Position numbers and translations under genes: made by a program. The notes under the pieces were generated by a model. It made no database searches. It was not told the origin of the DNA and was given only the letters and a program-made list of their open reading frames with translations. From Rheinheimera tangshanensis (lineage in GTDB: Bacteria; Pseudomonadota; Gammaproteobacteria; Enterobacterales; Alteromonadaceae), in contig NZ_BMLH01000006.1 of NCBI RefSeq assembly GCF_014645135.1, forward strand, positions 159,084-223,083: DNA of 64,000 nt, given 5' to 3'. Shown piece by piece: positions 37,177-45,965 of this stretch. Positions within the stretch are counted from its first letter, which is position 1, and every line of letters begins with the position of its first letter.

Positions 37177-37542
37177 TACAACCTCTCCTGCCTGAAACAG
37201 GGCTTTCACAATAAGGCCCTGTTTCACCTGATAACTACATAACATCTCCATCTGGCCGCGGCCTTCGGGGAAATTGCGTTGGATCACCTCATGATCAATC
37301 ACCCACTCTCCCATCACCATACGCTTGAGTAAGATTGCTTTTAGATCGGGCTCTGCAAAACGCACACTGATGCGCTGACGCATCTGATCGTGGCCACAGG
37401 CCAATACGAAGCCATGAAAATCCAGCTGCACTGCGTCGGAGTGATAGCAGTCCAGCCAGGCTTTGATATCTTTGTTGTTATAAGCTTCCAGCTGCTTTTG
37501 CACCAACAGCTCTGCTTCTGTTTGTTGAGTTAGGTGAGTCAT
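37168..37542 (-). CDS. NTF2-like (SnoaL-type) protein
   Basis: A 124-residue protein of the nuclear transport factor 2-like fold. The pattern ELLVQKQLEAYNNKDIKAWLDCYHSDAVQLDF at the N terminus and the late beta-sheet strands (QMEMLCSYQVKQGLIVKALFQAGEVVLF) are typical of small SnoaL/steroid-isomerase-like proteins. Such proteins bind small hydrophobic ligands or act as isomerases; the ligand is unknown. Its 3' end overlaps the convergent regulator gene by 9 bases. Confidence 0.75.
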   Translation of the reverse strand: MTHLTQQTEAELLVQKQLEAYNNKDIKAWLDCYHSDAVQLDFHGFVLACGHDQMRQRISVRFAEPDLKAILLKRMVMGEWVIDHEVIQRNFPEGRGQMEMLCSYQVKQGLIVKALFQAGEVVLF

Positions 37543-37615
37543 CAGGATCCTCTTTGGTGATTAAACCCTGATGATCAGCAAAAGTGGCACAAAAGACCAG
37601 AGCAGCTTTGGAAAC

Positions 37616-38212
37616 TCAGAGTTGCTGTACTCTCTCTATCTGCGTAGTCACAACCCTGAAGCGGCCGACCAGACGAGCCACGCGCTGGCCCAGATAAAAT
37701 GCAGTATGCAGATCTGGAGTTTCTATAGCACCATCCACTGCTCTGACAATCACCCCAGCCTGAGCACCAAGCCGGTTGGGCGCTTTCCTGTCGCCAGCAC
37801 CAGCCAAATCCAGACCGGCCCAGAGCATGCCCTGTTGGGCAGCTAAAATTTGTAAATAATGCAGGCTATGCAAAGTATCACCACAATAACCGGTTCCTAC
37901 CGTAAAACCTGCTGCAATTTTATCTGCCCACAGCTGCTCTCCCCAGTACTCTCCCGCCGTTGCATCAGCAAAAGCTTTAAACTGTGCTGATACAGACCCC
38001 ATAAAAGTAGGAGAGCCAAAAATCACCGCGTCGGCTCGATCAATTGCGTTGATCACCGTCCTGTTGTGATAACGTCCTTGTTCTATGTCTGCCGCTTCGA
38101 TACGAAGTAAGGCCGCTGTTACTTCAGGCACAGAATGACAACCATCGGCAACAGCCTCAGCCAATCGGGCAGTAGTACCTGTGACAGAGTGATACACAAT
38201 AGCTACGTTCAT
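37616..38212 (-). CDS. Flavodoxin-fold NAD(P)H/FMN protein (WrbA-like)
   Basis: A 198-residue flavodoxin-family protein. The FMN phosphate loop reads VYHSVTGTTARLAEAVADG. The isoalloxazine-contact loop is VIFGSPTFMGSVSAQFKAFAD, and the third loop, GFTVGTGYCGDTLHSLHYLQ, follows the WrbA pattern. It likely acts as a cytoplasmic quinone or flavin reductase. It overlaps the downstream end of the transporter gene by 4 bases, forming a two-gene unit. Confidence 0.85.
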   Translation of the reverse strand: MNVAIVYHSVTGTTARLAEAVADGCHSVPEVTAALLRIEAADIEQGRYHNRTVINAIDRADAVIFGSPTFMGSVSAQFKAFADATAGEYWGEQLWADKIAAGFTVGTGYCGDTLHSLHYLQILAAQQGMLWAGLDLAGAGDRKAPNRLGAQAGVIVRAVDGAIETPDLHTAFYLGQRVARLVGRFRVVTTQIERVQQL

Positions 38213-39102
38213 CGGCGAACCTCTGTTGTTACAGGCGCCACTGCAGCTGTCATTTTATACTGCCCCAGCCAGACACCAGTCAGTACCAAAACCATACCGA
38301 CACTTTGTAACCAGGTCAGTTGCTGATCCAACAGGACTAAACCCAGCACAGTGGCACTTAACGGACTCAACAAGCTAAAACCTGTCACAGCACTGGCCGA
38401 CATCCGCATGACACCACGCAACCAGAACACATAGGTCAGTCCTGTACCAATCAAACCTAACCAGAGATAACCCAGCACCTGAGTCAGGTTAATACTCTGC
38501 GGCAAGCTTTCGACACTCAAGGCTAAAGGTAATAAAAATAAGCCGCCTACGCTCAGCTGCCAACTGGTCAGGACCAGCGCATTGACCGGAGGTTGCCATC
38601 TTTTGGTTAATAAAGTGCCACACGCCATAGCCAAGGCGCCACCAGCCGCGGCTATGATACCCAGACCATCCAGTTTCGCTGCAGGTCCCAGCACCAGAAG
38701 AGCCACACCCAGCATCCCTGATACAGCCGCAATCCAACTGAGCCATGAAGTTCGGGCCCCGAGCACTGCCCAGCTTAATATCACCACCACCAAAGGTTGG
38801 ATAGCTCCAACAGTGGCAGCCACTCCACCAGGTAAACGATAGGCAGCAACAAAAAGTAAAGCCTGAAATACCCCAATATTTAAAAAACCTAACAAAAAGA
38901 TTTTTCCCCACCAACCCCGGTCCGGTAGCTGGCGCAACCACAACAACATCAGCAGCCCGACAGGTAAAGTACGTAACGCAGCGGATAATAAAGGTACATC
39001 AGGGGGTAAAAACTCGGTGGTGACTACGTAAGTGCTGCCCCAAATCAAAGGGGCTAAAGCGGTTAACCAGGGATCATACCAACGGGATACAGCTGAACTC
39101 AT
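38209..39102 (-). CDS. DMT-superfamily (EamA) transporter
   Basis: A 297-residue membrane protein with ten predicted helices in two EamA repeats. The first starts LTALAPLIWGSTYVVTTEFL and the second includes LDGLGIIAAAGGALAMACGTLL. Members near this sequence export amino acids or aromatic metabolites. A conserved LSPLSATVLGLVLLDQQLTWLQ stretch near the end is typical. The substrate cannot be told from sequence. It is coupled to the flavodoxin gene by a 4-base overlap. Confidence 0.88.
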   Translation of the reverse strand: MSSAVSRWYDPWLTALAPLIWGSTYVVTTEFLPPDVPLLSAALRTLPVGLLMLLWLRQLPDRGWWGKIFLLGFLNIGVFQALLFVAAYRLPGGVAATVGAIQPLVVVILSWAVLGARTSWLSWIAAVSGMLGVALLVLGPAAKLDGLGIIAAAGGALAMACGTLLTKRWQPPVNALVLTSWQLSVGGLFLLPLALSVESLPQSINLTQVLGYLWLGLIGTGLTYVFWLRGVMRMSASAVTGFSLLSPLSATVLGLVLLDQQLTWLQSVGMVLVLTGVWLGQYKMTAAVAPVTTEVRR

Positions 39103-39212
39103 TACAAAACACTCCTTTTACAGTGCTTAGTGCACAAATTTAAAATCTGTCGCCACTGTAGAAGCTCAAGCTAACTTGAGGTCAAGAAAAATTTAACTGA
39201 TTTATTAATAAT

Positions 39213-39725
39213 TTATAATTTCAGCCACATCAGATAACCAGCCACAGCCTGCCCCTGTACTATGGCCACCTGAGGAATGGTCTCCAGCTGTTGAAAACCT
39301 GCTTTTCTCAGCACCCGCTCTGACGCAGGGTTTTCTGTTGCAACACAGGCAAATAAAATCATTAATCCCATTTGCTTTGACTGTTGGATCAACTGCTCCA
39401 AAGCAAAGCTGGCAACACCTTTTCCTGATAAGTGTTCAGCAATGCGGTAACCGACATAAGCAGATTTTGTTACCTGATCGATGTCTTTGAGATTAGCTCT
39501 GCCGATTAGCTCGTTGTCTGCACTAAAAACCAAAGTCGGCAATGCAAGCCCCTGCTGTTGTAGCAGCAAAAACTCAGCGATATGGTGCTGTACAGCGTCA
39601 GGCTGATAGAAATCCTCTGGCCTTGCTTCGATTTTTTGCTCAAAAAAGCTCTTGTGGGCTAATTCAAACTGAAGTACTGCATCAACATCCTCTGGCTGTA
39701 AGGCGCGGAGCCTATAGTCAGACAT
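39213..39725 (-). CDS. GNAT-family N-acetyltransferase (RimJ/RimL type)
   Basis: A 170-residue acetyltransferase. The RimJ-like start YRLRALQPEDVDAVLQFE, the central strand KSAYVGYRIAEHLSGKGVASFALEQLI with the acetyl-CoA loop (SGKGVA), and the C-terminal ENPASERVLRKAGFQQLE are all characteristic. It probably modifies a protein N terminus or a small amine. The ATG follows directly after the TAA of the upstream DUF4440 gene, so translation is likely coupled. Confidence 0.87.
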   Translation of the reverse strand: MSDYRLRALQPEDVDAVLQFELAHKSFFEQKIEARPEDFYQPDAVQHHIAEFLLLQQQGLALPTLVFSADNELIGRANLKDIDQVTKSAYVGYRIAEHLSGKGVASFALEQLIQQSKQMGLMILFACVATENPASERVLRKAGFQQLETIPQVAIVQGQAVAGYLMWLKL

Positions 39726-40148
39726 TTAAACAGGCCCAGTCGCTGGCAGCACGGTAGTGCCCTGATGGAACACCATTTGCCAGCCCAGGCTATTGAGTTG
39801 CCATAAAGAGCTGCGTAGCGACACTTTGGTTTGCAGCTCGCCTGCTTTACGTAATTTGGCTTTGTAGAGCACCTGAGCCAGATCTTTAGATAATAAACGC
39901 ACTTCAAAATCAAAAGCTTCAACCCAAGGAGCCTGCTCTTCCGGCAGACGCTCCAGCACATGGGCTTTGCCAAAACGCGCGCCGGACGCGGCTATCTCTT
40001 CAAAACCATTGGCCAACAACTGGTTCAGCAGCACTTTATTTCGTCTGGTTTCGGCATGTTGTAGTTGTAACTCCAAAGCAATAAGGTGTTCAGTTAAAGC
40101 TTGAGCTTGTTCAGATGTCACTTGAGTAGGCCTTTGATTCATAGTCAT
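39726..40148 (-). CDS. DUF4440 (NTF2-like) protein
   Basis: A 140-residue protein. ALELQLQHAETRRNKVLLNQLLANGFEEIAASG is the helix-loop pattern of DUF4440, followed by FGKAHVLERLPE and a beta-sheet with SLRSSLWQLNSLGWQMVFHQGTT. The family has the NTF2-like cone fold; no function is established. It abuts the downstream acetyltransferase without a gap, which suggests a shared process. Confidence 0.75.
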   Translation of the reverse strand: MTMNQRPTQVTSEQAQALTEHLIALELQLQHAETRRNKVLLNQLLANGFEEIAASGARFGKAHVLERLPEEQAPWVEAFDFEVRLLSKDLAQVLYKAKLRKAGELQTKVSLRSSLWQLNSLGWQMVFHQGTTVLPATGPV

Positions 40149-40224
40149 TTAGGTTTTAGCTTAGCTCGCCAAGCTAAGGCCATGTTTTAGGCCGCTAAGT
40201 TGCGGCCATAACAGAAGTTCGTAG

Positions 40225-41316
40225 TTAGAAATTAAATAACATGACTCCGAGTCCTATACTATTTTGCCGGAAGTTATAATCCAACAATGTTTCGCCATAA
40301 CCGGAAAACAGTTGCAGGTGCCAGCGTAAACCATCGATTTTGCTGCTATCGACAGGATAAGTCAGATCAAGCTGCCAGGAGCCACGGCTTAAGTAGGCAA
40401 AATCATTGCGCCAGGTTAGCTGCGCTGTGGCGTCACCTGGTAACCAGCTGGCACTGATTTCGTGACTGCCTATGTAATCGATTAAATCCGGGTTATCGTC
40501 TTCTTCGCCATTTTCTGAAATACGTTGGTTATAACGCCAGTTCAGACCAAACTCCCCCTTATCTATAGCTAAACCGCCGTAGACTTTATTCCAACTGCGC
40601 GACAAAGGCTTCGCCTGACCATTGGACTGATGAGCTATACCAAACTGCAGCATACGGACTTGCCAATCCCCAGGTAAATCGCCCCACTGCTCTGCAACAG
40701 GTACGACGTAAATCAGTTCAGGTTGATAATCGGTATTACGAAAAGGGGCTGAGTCCTGATTATTCCATAGTTGCCACATCGAACGCTGGCTAAACGCAAA
40801 CCATAAATCAGCACCAGGTAACAGAAACTCCGTCATCAGCTTAGCGCGTAAAGAGATTTGCAGCTTACTTTCCATCTGTTTGTAGTTTTCGCTCTCTTCT
40901 GCCTGACCACGGGTTGGGCTCTGTGGAGCTTTATTAATATTAGAGGTGATGTGAGCAGGCAAAAAGAAGTTGGGTTGGTAGGTACGAAATACAAAACGAT
41001 CGCGTTTTTCTTCCGGGGTCAACTCCCAGTATTTTTGCATCACTGTTGCCACAGCAACAGGTTCCGCCACGACGTCAGTTGCAATTGCCGCCTGAGGTTT
41101 AACTTCGACGTCCGCTTCGGCAGCCGCTGTTGCTGAGGTTGCCGTTTCGGCCAGCACTGTGGCTGTGGTGCCAAATATCCTGTCATAACAAGCTAAACGC
41201 TCATTGTTATCAAGAGTCCCCTGACAGACACTAACATCCTGAGCTGAGACGGCTGCACTGACCGAGCCCAGTAAAAAAACGCCTGTCAGTCTGGTTAAGT
41301 TTGATGTTTTATTCAC
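40225..41316 (-). CDS. pldA: Outer membrane phospholipase A
   Basis: A 363-residue outer membrane phospholipase A. The catalytic site matches OMPLA: H229 and S231 in FGIAHQSNGQAKPLSRSWNKVYG, with N243 exactly 14 residues after the His, as in E. coli (142/144/156). A signal peptide (TGVFLLGSVSAAVSA) is followed by a 60-residue extra N-terminal region with CQGTLDNNERLACYD and an Ala/Glu/Val-rich linker, longer than in E. coli. The C terminus, ending in LGVMLFNF with a final Phe, fits the BAM signal for beta-barrels. It cuts phospholipids displaced into the outer leaflet. Confidence 0.93.
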   Translation of the reverse strand: MNKTSNLTRLTGVFLLGSVSAAVSAQDVSVCQGTLDNNERLACYDRIFGTTATVLAETATSATAAAEADVEVKPQAAIATDVVAEPVAVATVMQKYWELTPEEKRDRFVFRTYQPNFFLPAHITSNINKAPQSPTRGQAEESENYKQMESKLQISLRAKLMTEFLLPGADLWFAFSQRSMWQLWNNQDSAPFRNTDYQPELIYVVPVAEQWGDLPGDWQVRMLQFGIAHQSNGQAKPLSRSWNKVYGGLAIDKGEFGLNWRYNQRISENGEEDDNPDLIDYIGSHEISASWLPGDATAQLTWRNDFAYLSRGSWQLDLTYPVDSSKIDGLRWHLQLFSGYGETLLDYNFRQNSIGLGVMLFNF

Positions 41317-41488
41317 GCCCTCTCCCGTTCGCTAAAATAATATACTGTTAGTATAAGAGCTAAATCTAAACAAAGACTTAATGACTAAGCCTTGGTGGCT
41401 TGCCGTTGGCTCTACCGAGGATTTTCGGCTTAACTAAAGCATCAATCTGCAGCCAGAGATCCATACCAGCTGTTTTCTTATGCTTCGC

Positions 41489-41932
41489 TCAATTTGATTC
41501 TTCGGTAAACAAAGCAAAAATCTCATCTCCCGTTAGTTCCGAAGTCTTGTTAGAAAAACAATACCAGTCCGGTTTTTGCTCAATAAAAATCTGATGATCG
41601 AACACCAGATCTTTTAACGGTCCAAACAAGCCTACAGGAATAAAATACCGGCCATTTTGTTTCAACCGATAAAACAAATGAGTACCGCAGTTGTTACAAA
41701 AGCCTCGTTCGGCCCACTCCGACGAATGAAAACCAGAAATAAAACAAGCGCCGTCCAGTTTCACCTCTGTGCCGCAATCCAGAGTAAACAGCGGCCCACC
41801 CGACCATCTTTGGCAGTACTGACAATGGCAGGCTCCAGCGCTTAATGCCACTCCTGTGGCTTTGATTTTTGCCTTGCCGCATAAACAGTGGCCATGAATA
41901 GCCCCCTGCGTCTGAATCTTCGATGCCGACAT
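41489..41932 (-). CDS. GFA/CENP-V zinc-binding domain protein
   Basis: A 147-residue protein of the GFA (glutathione-dependent formaldehyde-activating enzyme-like) fold. Zinc-binding cysteines are visible in GHCLCGKAKIKA, GACHCQYCQRWSGG and ERGFCNNCGTHLFYRL, all in the expected order. The N terminus starts SASKIQTQGAIHGHC. Family members bind two zinc ions; true S-hydroxymethylglutathione synthase activity is disputed for most. It stands alone between pldA and the phzF-like gene, all three on the same strand. Confidence 0.87.
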   Translation of the reverse strand: MSASKIQTQGAIHGHCLCGKAKIKATGVALSAGACHCQYCQRWSGGPLFTLDCGTEVKLDGACFISGFHSSEWAERGFCNNCGTHLFYRLKQNGRYFIPVGLFGPLKDLVFDHQIFIEQKPDWYCFSNKTSELTGDEIFALFTEESN

Positions 41933-41986
41933 AAAGAGCCTCCCGATGCGTGGACAACATCAGCCTACTGGAATTACCTTTTGATG

Positions 41987-42763
41987 TTAAGTCATTGTTG
42001 ATTCAGTCAGATAAGGACAAGGTACAGCTTGCGTCTTTAGATAGAGTTGTTGCGACTTGATAAAAACAGCAAAATCGGCTGGTATCGCGGACAGTTGCTG
42101 TACCTTCAGCTCAGCCAAAGCAGTTTTCGCAGCCCAATAAGGCGCCAGCGAACACTGAGCTGAACCTGTTGCAATATCCTCATCTATTCCAATAGCAGGA
42201 GCAAAATAACGCAGCACATAGCTATCAGGCGCTCTGAAGGCCGTGACGATCAGCGCGTGTTGAGGGAGTTGGCGGATCTGCTGCATATCAGGCTGGAACT
42301 GCCTTACAGCGTGCTCATCAGGGAGGACCAGCACGAGATCACGGGTTTGAAAACACTCCACAGGCTGATAGGTAGTTAAAGCATAGGGTGTATTCACAGA
42401 AACTGAGCGCCATTGTGGTAGTCGCATCACTAAAGCCTCAGCAATGGCTGTCACCTCCAAATCACCACAGTCACTAAAAAACTGATAGTGGCCCGGCCCT
42501 TTTAGCTGACGTAATAAAGCTGCCGCCGCCAAAGTACCATGACCACAAAGGTTGATTTCTTGTTGGCAGGAAAACCAGCGGATTTGATACTGCTGAGGCT
42601 GAGCAGCAGGCACCACAAAAGCTGTGACCACTTGCTTGGCTTCATAAGCTATACGCTGCAATACATCAGTCTGTGGCCATTCACTGAATAAAGCACAAGC
42701 GGCCGGATTACCTTTTGACAGATCGTCGGTAAAAACTTTAAACAGATACAACGGCGCTTCCAT
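41987..42763 (-). CDS. PhzF-family isomerase/epimerase
   Basis: A 258-residue protein of the PhzF family, which has the diaminopimelate-epimerase fold. The start APLYLFKVFTDDLSKGNPAACAL and the motif EINLCGHGTLAAAALL are hallmark segments (the second replaces the usual GHPTxA with GHGTLA). A late conserved block reads GIDEDIATGSAQCSLAPYW. The family mostly lacks known substrates; phenazine synthesis is not implied. The ATG at 42763 is chosen because it matches family starts; the frame extends eleven codons upstream. Confidence 0.85.
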   Translation of the reverse strand: MEAPLYLFKVFTDDLSKGNPAACALFSEWPQTDVLQRIAYEAKQVVTAFVVPAAQPQQYQIRWFSCQQEINLCGHGTLAAAALLRQLKGPGHYQFFSDCGDLEVTAIAEALVMRLPQWRSVSVNTPYALTTYQPVECFQTRDLVLVLPDEHAVRQFQPDMQQIRQLPQHALIVTAFRAPDSYVLRYFAPAIGIDEDIATGSAQCSLAPYWAAKTALAELKVQQLSAIPADFAVFIKSQQLYLKTQAVPCPYLTESTMT

Positions 42764-42801
42764 GCCTTCGATCCTATCCCTGGTTTTTGACATCAAGACC
42801 T

Positions 42802-43272
42802 TTAGTCTTCGGCACTTTCGCGATATTTAATCTGCACTGCTTTGATAAAGTTTCGCAGAATTTGATCCTGACACTGGCGATAATGATGATGATCCGCACG
42901 GCGGAAAAAGGCGCTCAATTCTGGTTTACTGATGCGAAAACCAATATCTGTCATCATTTGCACTATGTCATCGTCTTTTAAATCCAGTGCAATTTTTAAC
43001 TTACGGAAAATAATATTATTGTTCAGACGCTGCTCGGCTATGGGCTGCTCACCATCTTTGCGCCCTCTGCGTTCAATGATCAGACCATTTAAAAAAGTAG
43101 CCAAAGTCACGTCATCACAAGGCTGAAAAGCTTCGTCTTCGTCTTTTTTCAGCCAGTCACTGACTTGGGCTCTGCTGGCGGTTAAACCGGCATGGGCAAA
43201 TAAATTCATCATTTGTTGATCGCCAAAATCAAAGGCGTAACGTAAACGGCGTAAAACATCATTGTTATTCAT
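42802..43272 (-). CDS. yehS: DUF1456 protein (YehS-like)
   Basis: A 156-residue protein made of two DUF1456 repeats. The first reads NNDVLRRLRYAFDFGDQQMM and the second NNNIIFRKLKIALDLKDDDIV. Each is followed by a W/FxRKxDxxxFxxCxD-like part (WLKKDEDEAFQPCDD; FFRRADHHHYRQCQD). It is close to E. coli YehS, of unknown function. The ATG at 43272 is preferred over one four codons earlier. It is transcribed toward the phzF-like gene and is divergent from the NYN gene. Confidence 0.9.
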   Translation of the reverse strand: MNNNDVLRRLRYAFDFGDQQMMNLFAHAGLTASRAQVSDWLKKDEDEAFQPCDDVTLATFLNGLIIERRGRKDGEQPIAEQRLNNNIIFRKLKIALDLKDDDIVQMMTDIGFRISKPELSAFFRRADHHHYRQCQDQILRNFIKAVQIKYRESAED

Positions 43273-43407
43273 AAAAATTCGCAAAGCGCTCCAGTCAAGT
43301 TGCTAACATTTTAACAGACACAAAGCGATGCCTGCTGATTTTCTTTCGCGGTTTCAAACAGATGCCATGTTATAGTCTTTTCAATCTTTATTTTGGCTTT
43401 GCTTTCT

Positions 43408-43881
43408 ATGGAAAAAATCGCAGTTTTTGTCGATGTACAAAACATCTACTACACCACCAAGCAGGCCTATGGCCGCTCTTTTAACTACCGTAAGTTTTGG
43501 CAACTGTTGCAGCTTAGGGGCGAGATTAGCTACGCCTATGCCTACGCCATTGATAAAAAAGATGATCAGCAGATCAAGTTTCAGGATGCCTTGCGTCATA
43601 TAGGTTTTGAAGTGAAACTCAAACCTTTTATTCAGCGCGCCGATGGCTCAGCCAAAGGGGACTGGGATGTCGGCATTACGATAGATGTTTTGACCTTAGC
43701 CGCCGAAGTCGACACAGTGGTTTTACTCTCCGGCGATGGTGATTTTGATTTACTGTTGCAGGCTGTCTATAAACAACATGGTGTCGATACTGTGGTGTAC
43801 AGCGTGCCGGGTTTAACAGCCCAATCGCTGCAACAAAGCTGTGCGCTGTGGCGGCCTATTGAGGCGGACTTACTACTCTGA
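43408..43881 (+). CDS. NYN-domain (LabA/DUF88) putative ribonuclease
   Basis: A 157-residue PIN-like NYN protein. The acidic metal site is preserved: Asp in [10 protein letters not shown], Asp pairs in [14 protein letters not shown], and [17 protein letters not shown] at the third position. The family includes RNA-cleaving enzymes and the cyanobacterial LabA; which RNA it acts on is unknown. The ATG at 43408 has no strong ribosome binding site. Its 3' end runs into the leader of yjdM. Confidence 0.85.
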   Translation: MEKIAVFVDVQNIYYTTKQAYGRSFNYRKFWQLLQLRGEISYAYAYAIDKKDDQQIKFQDALRHIGFEVKLKPFIQRADGSAKGDWDVGITIDVLTLAAEVDTVVLLSGDGDFDLLLQAVYKQHGVDTVVYSVPGLTAQSLQQSCALWRPIEADLLL

Positions 43882-43963
43882 GGCTAAAAGCCCTGTAAAA
43901 AGTAGGGCCTTTCGGCTACAATGCCGGCCTTTTCCAGCCCTACAGCAATTAATCAGGAATACC

Positions 43964-44305
43964 ATGAGCCAGTTACCCGCCTGTCCACAATGCAGCTCTG
44001 CATACACCTACGAAGATAACAACCTGCTGGTCTGCCCTGAATGTGGCCATGAGTGGTCAGCAACCGCCAGTGCAGATGCCGCAGAAGGCGACAAAGTGAT
44101 CCGTGATTCGGCTGGCAATGTACTACAGGACGGCGACACAGTGACTGTCATTAAAGATTTAAAAGTCAAAGGGTCTTCGTTGGTGGTGAAGATTGGCACT
44201 AAGGTCAAAGGCATACGTCTTGTCGAAGGCGATCATGACATAGATTGTAAAATCGATGGTTTTGGCGCTATGAAGTTAAAGTCTGAGTTTGTCAAAAAGC
44301 AGTGA
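43964..44305 (+). CDS. yjdM: Zinc ribbon protein YjdM (PhnA-like)
   Basis: A 113-residue protein. Two CPxC pairs form an N-terminal zinc ribbon ([10 protein letters not shown] and [11 protein letters not shown]). The C-terminal beta domain has [26 protein letters not shown] and [20 protein letters not shown], the YjdM/PhnA pattern. Despite the older PhnA name it does not belong to C-P lyase and has no proven function. The start at 43964 has AGGA upstream. It ends just before a bidirectional terminator. Confidence 0.92.
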   Translation: MSQLPACPQCSSAYTYEDNNLLVCPECGHEWSATASADAAEGDKVIRDSAGNVLQDGDTVTVIKDLKVKGSSLVVKIGTKVKGIRLVEGDHDIDCKIDGFGAMKLKSEFVKKQ

Positions 44306-44316
44306 TTTTAATACAG

Positions 44317-44341
44317 CAGGGCTCTAACCAGAGCCCTGTTT
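44317..44341. terminator. Bidirectional terminator between yjdM and the deacetylase
   Basis: The 9-bp stem CAGGGCTCT (44317-44325) and AGAGCCCTG (44330-44338) with an AACC loop is followed by TTT on the plus strand. It sits in the 42-base gap between two convergent genes. Confidence 0.8.
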
Positions 44342-44347
44342 GCCTGA

Positions 44348-45073
44348 TTAGTGTTCTACTGCGGCCAGCTTTTCTGCAGCAAGCAAGTCAGACACCCTGA
44401 CCATTTTATAACCTTTCTGTTTTAAGCCTTTGATAATCAGCGGTAATGCCGCTCGTGAAGCATCTCGGTTCTTGTACATCAGATGCAGCAACACAATAGA
44501 ACCGGGCCGAACCTGCTCTAACACTTGCGCTGCCATAGTCTGTGGATCTTCAGAGTCCTCGTCAAAGGTCTCAGGCGCTATATCCCAGGTAATACTGGTT
44601 CTGTGGGTCTTTGCCAGAAACCAGGGCAGCACCACCAGCTTTTTACCATAAGGCGGCCGGAATAGGATCTCGCCTTGATAACCTGCGGCACGGATTTGCT
44701 GATCTGTGCCTTCAATTTCGCGGTTAATCTCGTCCAACGACATAAAGAGCATGCGCTGATGCGACCAGCTGTGATTGCCAAGCTGATGGCCTGCGGCGAC
44801 AATTTGTTTCGCCTGCGTCATATAACGCTGAGTCTCGGAGCCAGTGACAAAAAAGGTGGCTTTGACCTGATACAAATCCAGAAGCTGTAAAACACCGGCT
44901 GTATGATGTGGAGTTGGGCCGTCATCAAAAGTTAAAGCCACCAGTTTTTGTTCTGTGTCTACTTGGTAGATCAGCTCACCAAACAGCTGAAACTTCACGC
45001 TGGAAGACAGTTTCCACAGACCAAAGAAAACAACGAACACCACCGCCAATAACTTCAGCACCAGTTTATTCAC
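44348..45073 (-). CDS. Polysaccharide deacetylase (NodB domain), membrane-anchored
   Basis: A 241-residue NodB-family deacetylase. An N-terminal anchor (LVLKLLAVVFVVFFGLW) is followed by the catalytic domain. The motifs are LVALTFDDGPTPHH (motif 1, metal Asp), GHQLGNHSWSHQRM (motif 2, metal His pair), ILFRPPYGKKL (motif 3), DIAPETFDED and IVLLHLMYKN (late His). It should remove acetyl groups from a glycan such as poly-GlcNAc or peptidoglycan at the cell envelope. The GTG start at 45073 overlaps the end of the hydroxylase gene by 8 bases. Confidence 0.88.
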   Translation of the reverse strand: MNKLVLKLLAVVFVVFFGLWKLSSSVKFQLFGELIYQVDTEQKLVALTFDDGPTPHHTAGVLQLLDLYQVKATFFVTGSETQRYMTQAKQIVAAGHQLGNHSWSHQRMLFMSLDEINREIEGTDQQIRAAGYQGEILFRPPYGKKLVVLPWFLAKTHRTSITWDIAPETFDEDSEDPQTMAAQVLEQVRPGSIVLLHLMYKNRDASRAALPLIIKGLKQKGYKMVRVSDLLAAEKLAAVEH

Positions 45074-45941
45074 TACCTTCCAACTCCTTTCCCTGTTTTT
45101 TCTTGTTCGATACACACAATTCAGAAAAGGCTTCTGGTGGACCAAACAGCAGTTTATGTTTATTACGCCAGCCTTTAAGCTGTGGCCATAACAAGACTAT
45201 TTTGCGCCATTCATAAAACGTAATAGTGATGGGATTATTCGACTGAAAATCGTCGGTGATACCATAACGACAAGCTTCGTATTCTGGTACAAAAGTGCCA
45301 AAAAGTCTGTCCCAGATAATTAGAACACCGGCATAGTTACGGTCTATATACTGGGGATTGCAGGCATGGTGCACGCGATGCCAGGCAGGCGTATTCAGCA
45401 CTAAGCCCAGAATGCCCCAGTGTTTACCCGATTGGGTGTGGACAAAAAACTGAAAGGCTAAATTAATAGCCACAACAGCCAACACCAGTTGCACCTCAAA
45501 ACCCAGTAAAACCAGAGGCAACCAGAATAACCACATGCCAGAAATAGGGTAAGTTAAGGATTGACGAAAGGCTGTGCTGAAATTCATTAAACGCGAACTA
45601 TGATGCGCCACATGAGAAGCCCATAACCAGCGCACTCTGTGCGAGCAGCGGTGAAACCAGTAGTACAAAAAGTCCTGAGCGATAAAAAGCAAAAATAAAT
45701 TCAGAGCGGAAAATTCAATAGAAAACAAGGCAAACTGCGATAACCATAACATCAAAGGCAACAGCACCAGCAAGGCAATAAAATCGCCGGCCTGATGCAA
45801 AGCGGCTAAAGCAAAGTTAGCTGCTGTATCGCGCCATTGGTACAACGCCTTGCCACGTTTTTCGCTATGGAGCCATTCAAAAGCAATAAAGATGAAAAAA
45901 ATCGGGCTCAGTAGCAACAAAATAAATTCAACTGGGATCAC
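45066..45941 (-). CDS. Sterol desaturase / fatty acid hydroxylase family protein
   Basis: A 291-residue integral membrane di-iron enzyme. The histidine clusters are HRCSHRVRWLWASHVAHHSS and, later, HRVHHACNPQYIDRNYAG. Several hydrophobic helices surround them, including FILLLLSPIFFIFIAF and FLLFIAQDFLYYW. The family hydroxylates or desaturates lipids; the substrate here is unknown. The overlap with the polysaccharide deacetylase by 8 bases indicates that the two are made together and may modify the same envelope glycolipid (inference). Confidence 0.87.
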   Translation of the reverse strand: MIPVEFILLLLSPIFFIFIAFEWLHSEKRGKALYQWRDTAANFALAALHQAGDFIALLVLLPLMLWLSQFALFSIEFSALNLFLLFIAQDFLYYWFHRCSHRVRWLWASHVAHHSSRLMNFSTAFRQSLTYPISGMWLFWLPLVLLGFEVQLVLAVVAINLAFQFFVHTQSGKHWGILGLVLNTPAWHRVHHACNPQYIDRNYAGVLIIWDRLFGTFVPEYEACRYGITDDFQSNNPITITFYEWRKIVLLWPQLKGWRNKHKLLFGPPEAFSELCVSNKKKQGKELEGSE

Positions 45942-45965
45942 ACTGGTACTCCTGTGCCGTCATTT

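Noticed and set aside
38489..38941. 150-codon frame in another reading frame of the EamA transporter
   Set aside because: The transporter frame has regular membrane helices and family motifs; this one is Cys/Trp/Gly-rich noise.
41400..41594. 64-codon plus-strand frame near the GFA gene
   Set aside because: Overlaps the 3' end of the GFA gene and has no ribosome binding site or similarity.
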